From NCBI GenBank assembly GCA_965230605.1, contig CBDDLD010000004.1:2356001-2420000 (forward strand): a DNA stretch of 64,000 nt, in the 5' to 3' direction. Origin of the DNA: CBDDLD01 sp965230605. Lineage in GTDB: Bacteria > Bacteroidota > Bacteroidia > Flavobacteriales > Flavobacteriaceae. The notes below the pieces were generated by a model. That model was not told the DNA's origin. It searched no databases and worked only from the letters and a program-made list of their open reading frames with translations. The position numbers were made by a program, and so were the translations under genes. Of the stretch, positions 8,970 through 17,337 are shown piece by piece. Position 1 is the stretch's first letter. The number at the start of each line of letters is the position of its first letter.

Positions 8970-9618
8970 CTCTTTTGCCTGGAGGTCCGGGTAAACGTTC
9001 TACAGTAAAACCTACAGCTTCCATAGCACGTCTTACACTACCCTTTGCTGAATAGGTGACCAGAACACCATTATAACGCAATGCTTCAAACATAATTTTA
9101 AAAATATCTTCTGTCCACAGCTCAGGCTGCACTCGAGCACCAAAAGCGTCAAAGTAGATAATATCATGTGTGTCTTTATCCGTAATATCCTCGAAGAATT
9201 GCTGACGTTTGGTCAATACAAATTTAGAATTAAGCTCAATAGGAGTTTCCCATGTTGTGTTGTGCATCTGGGTAAATATTGAAGCATGATCTGGTGAAAT
9301 TAGTTCCGGATAATTGAGTTGTTCAATTTCAGAAGTCGCTACCGGATACGCCTCTACACCGACATAATTAATATTTATTCCTAAAGTTTCACTTTCAATA
9401 TAGGTTAAGAATGCATTCAACCCAGTACCAAAACCGATCTCCAGAATATGTGTCGGGTTATTATTTAGATAGGTATTGTAATAAAAAAGCAAACCATGCT
9501 TTAAAAAAACGTGGTTTGCTTCTTGTATTGCACCGTGAATCGAATGATACTGTTCATTCCAATCTTCAATCTGAATGGTTTTAGAACCATCAGCGGTGGT
9601 AATAATGTGTCGTTTCAC
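8944..9618 (-). CDS. mnmD: tRNA 5-methylaminomethyl-2-thiouridine methyltransferase, MnmD type
   Basis: This 224-residue protein equals the methyltransferase half of E. coli MnmC without the oxidase half. The SAM-binding motif is ILEIGFGTGLNAFL (about residues 59-72). The catalytic-side motif DIIYFDAFGARVQPELW is near residues 151-167, and VTYSAKGSVRRAME follows. It methylates the wobble uridine of certain tRNAs as the last step of mnm5s2U formation. The start is GTG at 9618, and its G is shared with the TAG stop of the upstream lipoprotein gene (TAGTG), so translation is probably coupled. Confidence 0.93.
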   Translation of the reverse strand: MKRHIITTADGSKTIQIEDWNEQYHSIHGAIQEANHVFLKHGLLFYYNTYLNNNPTHILEIGFGTGLNAFLTYIESETLGININYVGVEAYPVATSEIEQLNYPELISPDHASIFTQMHNTTWETPIELNSKFVLTKRQQFFEDITDKDTHDIIYFDAFGARVQPELWTEDIFKIMFEALRYNGVLVTYSAKGSVRRAMEAVGFTVERLPGPPGKREMLRALKG

Positions 9619-10121
9619 TATTGCTTTAACATCACACCATCTGCTTCAAAACCGAAAGTGATCTGAGGTTCTGTAATTGCTGCAATCTCATCTTCAGATT
9701 TTTTAGCATCTTCAGCATAGTGTTTTAAGTCTTCAACAGAGGTTTCTGTAACAAATGCCTTTCCATTGATAACCACTTCACCTTTAGCATCTAGAGGCAC
9801 AAAAAAGCCATAGTCCTTAAATCGAACTTTAACGGTCTTTCCGTCACCCATATCTAAGTTCATCCAGCAGCCTTTTTTAGGGCATACTTCAGTAATCGTT
9901 CCAACCATTTTTGTTGTTATGGTATCACCTATGGACATCGTTTTAAACTTCTCATTCATCTCAGCAGTTGAAAACGCACCATCGGCATCAATCTTATCTC
10001 CAAAATAAGCGTAAGCAATTTCAGGAGTCTCTTCTTTAACTTCCGGAGTTTCTGTCTTAGTATCGTTCTTACAGGAAACTACCAGTATAAGTACAAAAAA
10101 TAATAGAATTGTATTCTTCAT
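9618..10121 (-). CDS. DUF4920 lipoprotein
   Basis: I use the internal ATG at 10121, which gives a clean lipoprotein signal (MKNTILLFFVLILVVSCKN, lipobox Cys17). The longer reading from 10157 adds only a Gln/Thr-rich stretch before it. The mature protein matches the DUF4920 family: MVGTITEVCPKKGCWMNLDMGDGK resembles an OB-like fold with two conserved Cys. The function is unknown. It is coupled to mnmD, but no functional link is evident. Location in the outer or inner membrane is inferred from the lipobox only. Confidence 0.88.
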   Translation of the reverse strand: MKNTILLFFVLILVVSCKNDTKTETPEVKEETPEIAYAYFGDKIDADGAFSTAEMNEKFKTMSIGDTITTKMVGTITEVCPKKGCWMNLDMGDGKTVKVRFKDYGFFVPLDAKGEVVINGKAFVTETSVEDLKHYAEDAKKSEDEIAAITEPQITFGFEADGVMLKQ

Positions 10122-10241
10122 TTGGATTTGGATTTGTGTTTGATTTAGTGCTTGCAAAAGTACGAAATTTTAAGCAAAGTTTAAGTTTTTTAAACCGTTA
10201 TGATTCCGTATTTTTGCAACTCCTAACAACATCCAATTTTC

Positions 10242-11315
10242 ATGATAAATACCAATACTATTTCGATCGATATAACTAAGGCGAAACACAGCAAAATTAA
10301 CGAGGTTGATTTTGATAATTTAATGTTCGGCCGTGTCTATACAGATCATATGTTTGTATGTGATTATGAGAATGGACAATGGCAGAAACCAAAGGTAATA
10401 CCTTACCAACCGATGACCATAGAACCTTCTGCTAGAGTGTTCCATTACGGGCAAGCTGTTTTTGAAGGTATGAAAGCCTACAAAGACGAAAACGGCAAGG
10501 TATTTATGTTCCGTCCGGAGGAAAATTTTAATCGTATCAACATATCATCAAAGCGTTTAGCTATTCCTGAACTACCCAAAGCGCATTTCTTTGGTGGCTT
10601 AGAGACACTCTTAAAGCTAGATAATGCCTGGATCAAAGAAGGGCTTGGCAATTCGTTGTATCTACGTCCATTTATCATTGCTACTGAACCAGCTATTGCT
10701 GCATCACCATCGGAGACCTATCGATTTATGATCATTTGTTCTCCGGCGAAGGCTTATTATTCTGGTAAAGTACGTGTATTATTCGCGGAAAAGTTCAGTC
10801 GATCGGCTGATGGTGGAGTTGGTTATGCTAAAGCAGCAGGAAACTATGCGGCTCAGTTCTACCCAACAAGTCTGGCACAAGCAAAAGGCTTTCAACAGAT
10901 CATCTGGACGGATGCCAGCACCCATGAATACTTAGAAGAAGCGGGTACTATGAACATCTTCTTTAGAGTGGGTGATAAACTCATTACGGCACCTAATAAC
11001 GACCGTATCTTAGATGGTGTAACCCGTAAGAGTGTCATACAGATTGCAGAAGACATGGGTATCTCTTGTGAAGTACGCCGCGTTAGTGTGAAAGAAATTA
11101 AAGAGGCTGCCAATAATGGTACTCTAAAAGAAATATTTGGTGCCGGAACTGCAGCTGTGATCAGTCCAATCTCAGCGTTTGAGCATGCCGGTGATGTGTA
11201 TGAGCTTAATGATGTTGAGGATGCTTATGCGACAAAATTCAAACAACATTTATTGAAGATTCAGCACAACCTGGCAGAAGACCCTCATAGTTGGCGTTAT
11301 GAAGTAAAATTATAA
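10242..11315 (+). CDS. ilvE: Branched-chain amino acid aminotransferase
   Basis: This 357-residue class IV PLP enzyme interconverts valine, leucine and isoleucine with their 2-keto acids. The PLP lysine is Lys197 in GYAKAAGNYA. The YGQAVFEGMKAY motif (about residues 69-80), the LRPF segment and EEAGTMNIFF (about residue 235) are all diagnostic of the long (type II) IlvE form. The gene stands alone between divergent and convergent neighbours and has its own terminator, so it appears to be a single-gene transcript. Confidence 0.97.
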   Translation: MINTNTISIDITKAKHSKINEVDFDNLMFGRVYTDHMFVCDYENGQWQKPKVIPYQPMTIEPSARVFHYGQAVFEGMKAYKDENGKVFMFRPEENFNRINISSKRLAIPELPKAHFFGGLETLLKLDNAWIKEGLGNSLYLRPFIIATEPAIAASPSETYRFMIICSPAKAYYSGKVRVLFAEKFSRSADGGVGYAKAAGNYAAQFYPTSLAQAKGFQQIIWTDASTHEYLEEAGTMNIFFRVGDKLITAPNNDRILDGVTRKSVIQIAEDMGISCEVRRVSVKEIKEAANNGTLKEIFGAGTAAVISPISAFEHAGDVYELNDVEDAYATKFKQHLLKIQHNLAEDPHSWRYEVKL

Positions 11316-11318
11316 AAG

Positions 11319-11346
11319 AAAAGCAGCTGAAATAGCTGCTTTTTTT
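11319..11346 (+). terminator. Intrinsic terminator after ilvE
   Basis: AAAGCAGCT pairs with AGCTGCTTT around a GAAAT loop, followed by a T tract. It abuts the stop of the convergent gene at 11349 and can serve the + strand. Confidence 0.9.
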
Positions 11347-11348
11347 AT

Positions 11349-11735
11349 TTAGGATTCTAAGATCGCTTTAATATTTGGTTTGAAGTAATTAGGGCCTTTT
11401 AATACCTTTCCGTCTTCTCGGTAAATCGGTTCTCCATCTTCTCCTAGCTTACTCATATTACTGCGTTGAATTTCTTCGAATACTTCTTCTATTTTATATT
11501 GTAGGCCATGTTCTATAATAGTACCGCACAGTATGTAAAGTAGATCACCTAAAGCATCGGCGACCTCAACGAGGTCATTATTATTAGCGGCTTCCAGGTA
11601 TTCTTCATTTTCTTCACGCATTAGTTTGTAGCGGAGCATGTTTTTCTCCATACCCAGATCGGCTTTTGGGTTTTCAAGGTGTCCGATCTTAAACGCCGTA
11701 TGAAAGGCTTTGACTGCATTTATCTTGTCTTGCAT
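11349..11735 (-). CDS. MazG-like nucleoside triphosphate pyrophosphohydrolase
   Basis: This 128-residue all-alpha protein has the metal-binding pattern of the MazG / dUTPase-like fold: EENEEYLEA (about residues 37-45) and EVADALGDLLYIL (about 57-69). Such enzymes cleave non-canonical or excess NTPs to NMP and pyrophosphate. It ends with GPNYFKPNIKAIL, seen in the single-domain phosphoribosyl-ATP pyrophosphohydrolase-like relatives. No histidine biosynthesis genes are nearby, so a house-cleaning role is more likely. It is convergent with ilvE. Confidence 0.88.
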   Translation of the reverse strand: MQDKINAVKAFHTAFKIGHLENPKADLGMEKNMLRYKLMREENEEYLEAANNNDLVEVADALGDLLYILCGTIIEHGLQYKIEEVFEEIQRSNMSKLGEDGEPIYREDGKVLKGPNYFKPNIKAILES

Positions 11736-11787
11736 TTGTATTAGTCTATTTGTTAGCTTATCCTTAAATTTGCATAAAAATAATGAG

Positions 11788-11973
11788 ATGTTTACAAACG
11801 GTCAATGGATTTTCGGAATATTATTTTTTATCGTCTTTGCGGTAATTATTACCATGATGTATCGCAAAGATTTAAAGCTTCACAGACGCTATTACAAAGG
11901 TACTATTTGGGTACTTATTGCCTTTATCGGCTTTATTGGTATGATCGCTGCCATTAAGTTTATGTTTATGTAG
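11788..11973 (+). CDS. Small two-helix membrane protein
   Basis: The ATG at 11788 gives 61 residues; a longer reading from 11710 would overlap the divergent MazG-like gene and adds an unlikely N-terminus. Two hydrophobic helices (about residues 7-23 and 40-58) are joined by a basic loop (RKDLKLHRRYYKGT). I recognise no family beyond small inner-membrane proteins common in Flavobacteriia. The two-helix hairpin with positive residues in the loop suggests both ends face the periplasm. Confidence 0.7.
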   Translation: MFTNGQWIFGILFFIVFAVIITMMYRKDLKLHRRYYKGTIWVLIAFIGFIGMIAAIKFMFM

Positions 11974-12146
11974 TAAACGTATTTATTTCACTGGTTTTAA
12001 ATCTCCTGTTATGATCTAATCCATAGTATAGGGTTGTTATTTCCATAACTTCCGCTTATCTTAGTGTTTCTCTCCTAGTAACTTTTTATGAAACATATAA
12101 TCAACCACTAAAATAAGAGATTGAAATCTCTGATAAGTAAAAATTA

Positions 12147-13904
12147 ATGATACATAAAAATATCTTAATCAAGTTATTTCAAGTATGTATAAGCATTTGT
12201 ACTTTTTTTTGTTTTCCACAGAAAAATGATTTAGCTGATGCATTAGAATCTGTAAGAAATGGTAATCTTAATACTTTTGAGCGAGTATTAAGACTTTCGG
12301 ATACATCTAAACTAAATGACTTCAATAAAGCTACTTGGTTGTATTATTGTGCAGACTTAGAACTCTCAAAAGGTAATCATACCGTTGCCTATGTAGCAAT
12401 ACTTGATGCTGAAAACCTATTTGAAAAACTTAATCAAACATATGATCTTATTAATTGTATAGTTCTTGAAATAGCTATATTAAGTCGTGAAAGTAAACTT
12501 AATTATAACTACTCTAAAAGAATTAATAAACTTAAAGAACTGGCACTCAAAGAAAACAACATTGATGAATTAATAGCCGCTTATCAAAGTATCGCTATAA
12601 ATTATATGGATGCCGATAACGCTGAAGACTCGATACTTTTTTTCAGAAAAACTATCCCTCTCGCATTAGATCTAAAAGATACTGTCAGAGTAGGGCATGC
12701 ATACACAAATATGGCCGCAGTATACAATATAATTACCAAAGACTTTGACTCAGCTCTGTATTATAATAAAAAAGCTGAACCAATACTAAAAAGATATAAT
12801 GACAATCAGAGTTTAGCTTTTAATTACAATAACACAGCTCAGGTATACGAAGAATTAAAAAAATATGAAAAAGCAATTCATTATTATATCAAAGCAGATT
12901 CAATTTCATTAAAAAAAAACGATATAAACAGTAAGATTATATTTTTTCAGAAAATCTCTAACCTATTAATAGAATCTAATAAATACGAACAAGCGGCTCG
13001 ATATCTTAATAAGTTGATCAGGTTAAAAGATAGTATTAATAATCATGGGCAGAATGTGGCAATTGAAGTGTTTAATAATGAAAGATTAAAAGCTAAAATA
13101 GAGTTGAGTGATACACAGAGTAAATATAAAAGGAAAATCGTTCTATTAGTTTTAGGGTTTTTGGTATTTGGAAGCATAATACTATCAGTTATTCAGATAA
13201 TCAATAAACGTAAACAAAAATGGGTTGAACATGAAAAAGCACTAGAATCTCAAAAACTCGCTACAGTTTTAAAAGAACAAGAATTGATGGCTATTGATGC
13301 GATGATCGAAGGCCAAGAAAAAGAACGCCAACGTATTGCCAATGACCTTCATGATGATCTTGGGGGCTTGATGGCCAACGTAAAACTCCACTTTAATGCT
13401 TTAAAAGATAAAGAGTCCGAAGAACTTTACGATAAAACCAGTCAGCTTATTGATAGCGCTTATGATAAAGTACGCTCCGTGGCCCATGCCAAAAATTCGG
13501 GAGTGATTGCCAAAGAGGGTTTATTAAAATCTGTACAGCATATGGCGGATAAAGTATCTAAGTCCAACCAACTTCAAATCGATGTGATTGATCATGGTTT
13601 AGAACAGCGTTTGGAAAATAGTCTGGAATTAACCTTATTCCGTATTATACAGGAATTAACGACGAATATTATTAAACATGCAGAGGCATCAGAAGCTACC
13701 ATTCACCTCACCCAGCATGAAGGTAGTCTGAATATTCTAGTGGAAGATAATGGTAAAGGCTTTAATCCAAGTCAGGTGACCAAAAATAAAGCCGGCATGG
13801 GTATTAGTAGTATTGATAAACGGGTAGCGCATTTAGAAGGGAGCATGACCATAGAATCAGAGCCTAAAAAAGGAACCACCATCATTATAGATATCCCAGT
13901 ATGA
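12147..13904 (+). CDS. TPR-containing sensor histidine kinase (HisKA_3 / NarL-partner type)
   Basis: This 585-residue protein has an N-terminal export signal, an alpha-helical sensor region of TPR repeats (about residues 35-295, for instance AFNYNNTAQVYEELKKYEKA), a single membrane helix at 331-351 and a short coiled coil. The kinase core carries the phosphorylated His402 in ERQRIANDLHDDLGG and a HATPase domain with NIIKHAEA (N box) and VEDNGKGF (G box). It phosphorylates the LuxR-type regulator encoded next, overlapping by four bases. The periplasmic TPR sensor is typical of Bacteroidota; the signal is unknown. A perfect hairpin AGAGATT-GA-AATCTCT lies at about 12117-12132, just upstream. 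Confidence 0.93.
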   Translation: MIHKNILIKLFQVCISICTFFCFPQKNDLADALESVRNGNLNTFERVLRLSDTSKLNDFNKATWLYYCADLELSKGNHTVAYVAILDAENLFEKLNQTYDLINCIVLEIAILSRESKLNYNYSKRINKLKELALKENNIDELIAAYQSIAINYMDADNAEDSILFFRKTIPLALDLKDTVRVGHAYTNMAAVYNIITKDFDSALYYNKKAEPILKRYNDNQSLAFNYNNTAQVYEELKKYEKAIHYYIKADSISLKKNDINSKIIFFQKISNLLIESNKYEQAARYLNKLIRLKDSINNHGQNVAIEVFNNERLKAKIELSDTQSKYKRKIVLLVLGFLVFGSIILSVIQIINKRKQKWVEHEKALESQKLATVLKEQELMAIDAMIEGQEKERQRIANDLHDDLGGLMANVKLHFNALKDKESEELYDKTSQLIDSAYDKVRSVAHAKNSGVIAKEGLLKSVQHMADKVSKSNQLQIDVIDHGLEQRLENSLELTLFRIIQELTTNIIKHAEASEATIHLTQHEGSLNILVEDNGKGFNPSQVTKNKAGMGISSIDKRVAHLEGSMTIESEPKKGTTIIIDIPV

Positions 13905-14521
13905 TACGATTAGCTATAGCCGAAGATCACCAGTCTCTTATTGACGGGATTAAGCTCCTTCTCAATTATGAAGAAGATATCGAAATTGTGGGTACTGCCA
14001 ATCATGGAGAGGAGCTCTTAAAGTTAGTACGTTTAAAACAGCCCAATGTCATCATTATGGATATCCGTATGCCCAAGATGGATGGTATTACGGCCACCAA
14101 AACCATTAAAAAAGAATTTCCACATACCAAGATATTGGCCTTCACTATGTTTGATCAGAATAAAGCTGTACAGCAAATGCTCAGTGCCGGAGCTTCGGGT
14201 TATATTCTTAAAAACTCCCCTTTAGAAGAGGTTTTAAAAGCGGTCCGAGAAGTTTATAAAGGCAATACCTATTATGACGCTAACATCACCGTACAAGATA
14301 AGACAGATGCCAATAAAAAAGCCAAGGGTATATTGACCAAACGTCAAATTGAGATCTTAAAACTCATTGGACAAGGCAAAACATCAAGAGAAATTGCCGA
14401 TGAGCTTTTCATAGGTGTCCATACCGTAGATACTCACCGTAAAAATATGGCACGTATTCTTAACTTGAGAGGCAAAGGAGAATTGATGCGTTATGCTCTA
14501 GAAAAGAAATATAAGTTTTAA
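13901..14521 (+). CDS. LuxR/NarL-family response regulator
   Basis: This 206-residue regulator has a receiver domain with acidic pocket Glu8/Asp9 and phospho-acceptor Asp54 (IIMDIRMPKMDG), and a C-terminal HTH (about residues 143-200) with LTKRQIEILKLIGQGKTSREIADEL and HTVDTHRKNM. It starts inside the stop of the upstream histidine kinase (ATGA overlap), so the two form a cognate pair. Its DNA targets are not visible, but the carbohydrate-binding-like gene that follows on the same strand after 66 bases may be one. Confidence 0.95.
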   Translation: MIRLAIAEDHQSLIDGIKLLLNYEEDIEIVGTANHGEELLKLVRLKQPNVIIMDIRMPKMDGITATKTIKKEFPHTKILAFTMFDQNKAVQQMLSAGASGYILKNSPLEEVLKAVREVYKGNTYYDANITVQDKTDANKKAKGILTKRQIEILKLIGQGKTSREIADELFIGVHTVDTHRKNMARILNLRGKGELMRYALEKKYKF

Positions 14522-14587
14522 ATATACCTAGAAACAGGTATTTTAATGCGTATTAATGGTTTCTATTTTTGGATAAAACGAAAAATT

Positions 14588-14986
14588 ATGGAACCAAAAT
14601 CAATTCAATTTTCATGTGCTGACTTTATTGAAGAGAAATCAATAAATGTCATGATTCATCCGACTTACAATAATCTAGTAACTACTTCTCACTGGAATGG
14701 AGACACTTGGCCAAGATTACTTTTTTATAGGTTTCACGCTATCAAGGGAGAGTATCGCCTAGAGATATCATATGCCGCTGCAGATTCAAGACCAGTAACA
14801 AATATATCCTTGAACGGAAATATTATATCTAGAGGAACATTAGGTGGTACAACTGGTAGTTGGACTAAAATTAGACAAGATGAAGTAAAGGTTGTTAACT
14901 TAAAGAACGGAGAAAATACATTAACGATACTAAGTGAAAAATCTATACCACATCTACAGTTTATCTGTTTTGAAAAAACAGTATAA
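14588..14986 (+). CDS. Stand-alone carbohydrate-binding-module-like beta-sandwich protein
   Basis: I start at the ATG at 14588 (132 residues); the upstream ATG at 14546 adds a basic, unlikely stretch. The sequence pattern YRLEISYAAADSRP ... ISLNG ... GTLGGTTGSW ... VNLKNGENTLTI is that of CBM6/CBM35-like sandwiches, which bind sugars at the ends of larger enzymes. Here the domain stands alone and has no signal peptide, so a cytoplasmic or non-classical role must be considered. It follows the two-component pair and has its own terminator. Confidence 0.6.
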   Translation: MEPKSIQFSCADFIEEKSINVMIHPTYNNLVTTSHWNGDTWPRLLFYRFHAIKGEYRLEISYAAADSRPVTNISLNGNIISRGTLGGTTGSWTKIRQDEVKVVNLKNGENTLTILSEKSIPHLQFICFEKTV

Positions 14987-15015
14987 TAAATCTAACACCT
15001 ATTTATATTAAAATA

Positions 15016-15044
15016 AAAAAGCAGCTGTTTTACAGCTGCTTTTT
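15016..15044 (+). terminator. Intrinsic terminator
   Basis: AAAAAGCAGCTG pairs with CAGCTGCTTTTT around a TTTTA loop. It ends the 12147-14986 transcript. The core resembles the ilvE terminator. Confidence 0.9.
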
Positions 15045-15108
15045 ATATTATGCTAATATTCAACTATCATAAAATTGCTATCTTTGGGTAACAACTAAAT
15101 CAATTAAA

Positions 15109-16131
15109 ATGAAAGCCTTAAAGTATATTATTTTTATACTGCTCATCTTCATTATAGGAGGTGCTATTTATGTTGCAGTACAACCCAATTCATTTAACGT
15201 CACCCGAACCAGAACCATACAAGCACCAGCTGCTGTTGTCTATAATAACATCATTGATTTTAAAAACTGGGAAGCCTGGTCCTCATGGGCAGAGGCCGAT
15301 GAGGAAATGGTGATTACGCTCCCTGAAAACACCCAAGGTGTTGGTGGGTCTTATCAATGGGAAGATAAAGACGGTGTTGGTACTATGAAAAATACAGCCA
15401 CAAATGCAAACGCCTCGCTAACTCAAGAAATGCAATTTGGTGAGTTTCCAAAATCAGATATTAACTGGACATTAGAACCTAGTGAAGATGGAAAGAGCAC
15501 TAATGTCACTTGGAACATCTCTGGAAAAGACCTTCCCTTCATGTTCAAAATGTTCTCTGCATTTATGGGAGGTATGGAAAAACAAATTGGTCCTCACTAT
15601 GAGCGAAGTTTAGAAAAATTAGATAGCATCCTACAGGTAGACATGAAGCGCTACAGTGTGAATATAGAAGGTATAACCAACCATAGCGGTGGCTACTACT
15701 TGTATAATACCACTTCCTGTAAGTTGAGTGATTTTAAAATGAAAATGCAAGAAATGATGCCTAAAGTAGGTGTTTATGCATTGACACATAATATCAAAAT
15801 TGCAGGCGGCACTTTTGCCTTGTACGAAAAATGGGATGAAGAAAATAATGCTGTTATTTTTTCATGCTGTGTTCCTACAAGTTCTAAGATCATTTCTAAT
15901 GAGCCTGATATCTTAACCGGGCAATTGCCCTCATTTAAAGCCGTGAAGACTGTTTTGAATGGCGATTATGAGAACTTAGTAGAAGCCTGGGAAAAAACCA
16001 TGGCTTATATTGAAGCTAATGGTTTAGAGATGGTAGAAGGTGGCCCTATGATGGAAACGTATCTAACAGATCCTGCTAGTCAACCTAATCCTGCCAATTG
16101 GGTCACTGAAATATATATTGCCGTTAAATAG
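15109..16131 (+). CDS. SRPBCC (START-like) protein fused to a GyrI-like domain
   Basis: This 340-residue protein begins with a membrane-anchoring helix (about residues 5-22). A polyketide-cyclase/SRPBCC domain follows at about residues 28-175 (NIIDFKNWEAWSSWAEAD). The C-terminal effector-binding GyrI-like domain (about residues 185-340) ends in WVTEIYIAVK. Both folds bind small hydrophobic ligands, so a ligand carrier or sensor is plausible, but no reaction is known. crcB follows three bases after the stop and is probably cotranscribed. Confidence 0.87.
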   Translation: MKALKYIIFILLIFIIGGAIYVAVQPNSFNVTRTRTIQAPAAVVYNNIIDFKNWEAWSSWAEADEEMVITLPENTQGVGGSYQWEDKDGVGTMKNTATNANASLTQEMQFGEFPKSDINWTLEPSEDGKSTNVTWNISGKDLPFMFKMFSAFMGGMEKQIGPHYERSLEKLDSILQVDMKRYSVNIEGITNHSGGYYLYNTTSCKLSDFKMKMQEMMPKVGVYALTHNIKIAGGTFALYEKWDEENNAVIFSCCVPTSSKIISNEPDILTGQLPSFKAVKTVLNGDYENLVEAWEKTMAYIEANGLEMVEGGPMMETYLTDPASQPNPANWVTEIYIAVK

Positions 16132-16134
16132 CCT

Positions 16135-16500
16135 ATGAAGCAATTACTCTTAGTATTTGTTGGTGGCGGTATCGGTAGTGTTTTACGGTTCATCATTGGT
16201 AAATGGCTGAACAGTTCTGAAACCGGTATTCCTTATGGTACATTTGCCGCCAATATTTTAGGAAGCTTACTCATAGGTATTATTCTTGGTCTTGCAGCGA
16301 AGAATGAAAGCTTAAGTCAAGACCAGACCTTATTATTAGCCACGGGATTCTGTGGTGGTTTCACCACATTTTCAACCTTTGCTTATGAAAACCATGTTTT
16401 TCTAAAGTCGGGCGATTTCACAAGCTTTGCCCTATATGCTATAGGCAGTTTTGTTGTAGGTTTTCTAGCAGTCTTCTTTGGAATGTACTTGGTAAAGTAG
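16135..16500 (+). CDS. crcB: Fluoride channel CrcB (Fluc)
   Basis: This 121-residue protein has four membrane helices and exports fluoride as a dual-topology dimer. Diagnostic motifs are GGGIGSVLRF (residues 10-19), GTFAANILGS (about 35-44) and GFCGGFTTFSTFAYE (about 71-85), which holds the Na+-site region and pore Phe residues. It is translationally close (three bases) to the SRPBCC gene and convergent with the DUF1684 gene two bases away. No fluoride riboswitch can be expected here because there is no leader. Confidence 0.96.
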   Translation: MKQLLLVFVGGGIGSVLRFIIGKWLNSSETGIPYGTFAANILGSLLIGIILGLAAKNESLSQDQTLLLATGFCGGFTTFSTFAYENHVFLKSGDFTSFALYAIGSFVVGFLAVFFGMYLVK

Positions 16501-16501
16501 C

Positions 16502-17119
16502 CTAATGCTTATCGAAAGCTTTAACTCCGGCTTCAACTTTTGTGTCTAAATAGTTGGCTCTTGGCACTATAGGGCATGAGTATTTTTCATTATAGGCGCA
16601 ATAGGGATTATATGCTGTATTAAAATCGATAATAATAGTTTCTCCTTCTGGAATTCTAGCTTCAGTATAGCGTCCACCGGAATAACTGGTATTACCATTT
16701 GTATTATCAAGGAAAGGCAAAAACAGATAGTCCTCATAGCCTTCCACATTTAATAACCCTAAATTTTGATAGATATTAAGCTCGAACGTTTTTCCTTTTA
16801 ATTCAAAAGTGATTATTCCATATTTGACATATACAGGAAGTCTGTTAGTCGTTGTTTTCATTTTAAATGGCTTCTCATCTGGTGTACGCTTAAGCTTTGC
16901 CTTGACCACATAAGCAGAATCAAACTTAAAAAAGTCTAATCCCGTGAAGGTTTTACGGTCTTTCTCTTTTAATGGGGATTTTGTGGCATCTTTAAAATCG
17001 GCATTCATTTTCTTTTGCCAATCTGTTTCAGCAACAATAACTTTCTTATCCTGAGCACAACTTAAAGATGTTAACATCAAAAAAACTAATAGTATTCGCA
17101 TTTGAATTATTTTTTTCAT
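16502..17119 (-). CDS. DUF1684 lipoprotein
   Basis: I take the ATG at 17119, preferred over a TTG six bases further upstream. The signal MKKIIQMRILLVFLMLTSLSC ends in a lipobox Cys. The rest matches the DUF1684 family: FDFNTAYNPYCAYNEKYSCP-type ending (here IDFNTAYNPYCAYN and CPIVPRANYL) with paired Cys, and GYEDYLFLPF in the middle. The biochemical role is unknown. It is convergent with crcB and divergent from the attenuated MFS operon. Confidence 0.88.
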   Translation of the reverse strand: MKKIIQMRILLVFLMLTSLSCAQDKKVIVAETDWQKKMNADFKDATKSPLKEKDRKTFTGLDFFKFDSAYVVKAKLKRTPDEKPFKMKTTTNRLPVYVKYGIITFELKGKTFELNIYQNLGLLNVEGYEDYLFLPFLDNTNGNTSYSGGRYTEARIPEGETIIIDFNTAYNPYCAYNEKYSCPIVPRANYLDTKVEAGVKAFDKH

Positions 17120-17150
17120 ACTCAAAAATACAACTTCTCATTTTTTATTG

Positions 17151-17158
17151 TAAGTTTG
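17151..17158 (+). promoter_or_regulatory. -7 promoter element for the MFS leader transcript
   Basis: TAAGTTTG matches the Bacteroidota -7 consensus TAnnTTTG exactly. No clear TTG lies 19-21 bases upstream, so only half the promoter is evident. Transcription would start near 17165, ahead of the leader peptide. Confidence 0.6.
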
Positions 17159-17178
17159 AATCATCAAATAAGAAACCA

Positions 17179-17259
17179 ATGACACAATTCGTCACAAATT
17201 ATAAGCAGTGTAGAGCGATTTCAGCAGAAAACGTTAGGATGCATTATATGTTGTGGTGA
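17179..17259 (+). CDS. Putative 26-residue leader peptide of the MFS operon
   Basis: ATG at 17179 to TGA at 17257 encodes a 26-residue peptide ending RMHYMLW. It starts about 14 bases after the inferred transcription start and stops 27 bases before a strong terminator that lies upstream of the exporter gene. There is no signal or membrane segment. The arrangement (promoter, mini-ORF, terminator, drug-exporter-like gene) is that of ribosome-mediated attenuation. The peptide itself is not one I can name. Confidence 0.6.
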   Translation: MTQFVTNYKQCRAISAENVRMHYMLW

Positions 17260-17285
17260 TAGTAGTATAATATTAAACAATATAG

Positions 17286-17313
17286 AAAAGTCCGACGTTA
17301 GCGTCGGACTTTT
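17286..17313 (+). terminator. Attenuator-type terminator upstream of the MFS gene
   Basis: A perfect 12-base-pair stem, AAAAGTCCGACG with CGTCGGACTTTT, closes on the tetraloop TTAG and runs into more Ts. It lies between the inferred promoter and the MFS start at 17338, with no + strand gene upstream other than the leader peptide. Its most likely role is therefore conditional termination of this operon. Confidence 0.85.
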
Positions 17314-17337
17314 TATTTTTATAAACATGATAACCAA

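Noticed and set aside
17068..17259. 63-residue ORF ending in HYMLW
   Set aside because: Its first part lies upstream of the inferred -7 box and overlaps the divergent DUF1684 gene. Only the last 26 codons from 17179 are kept as a leader peptide.
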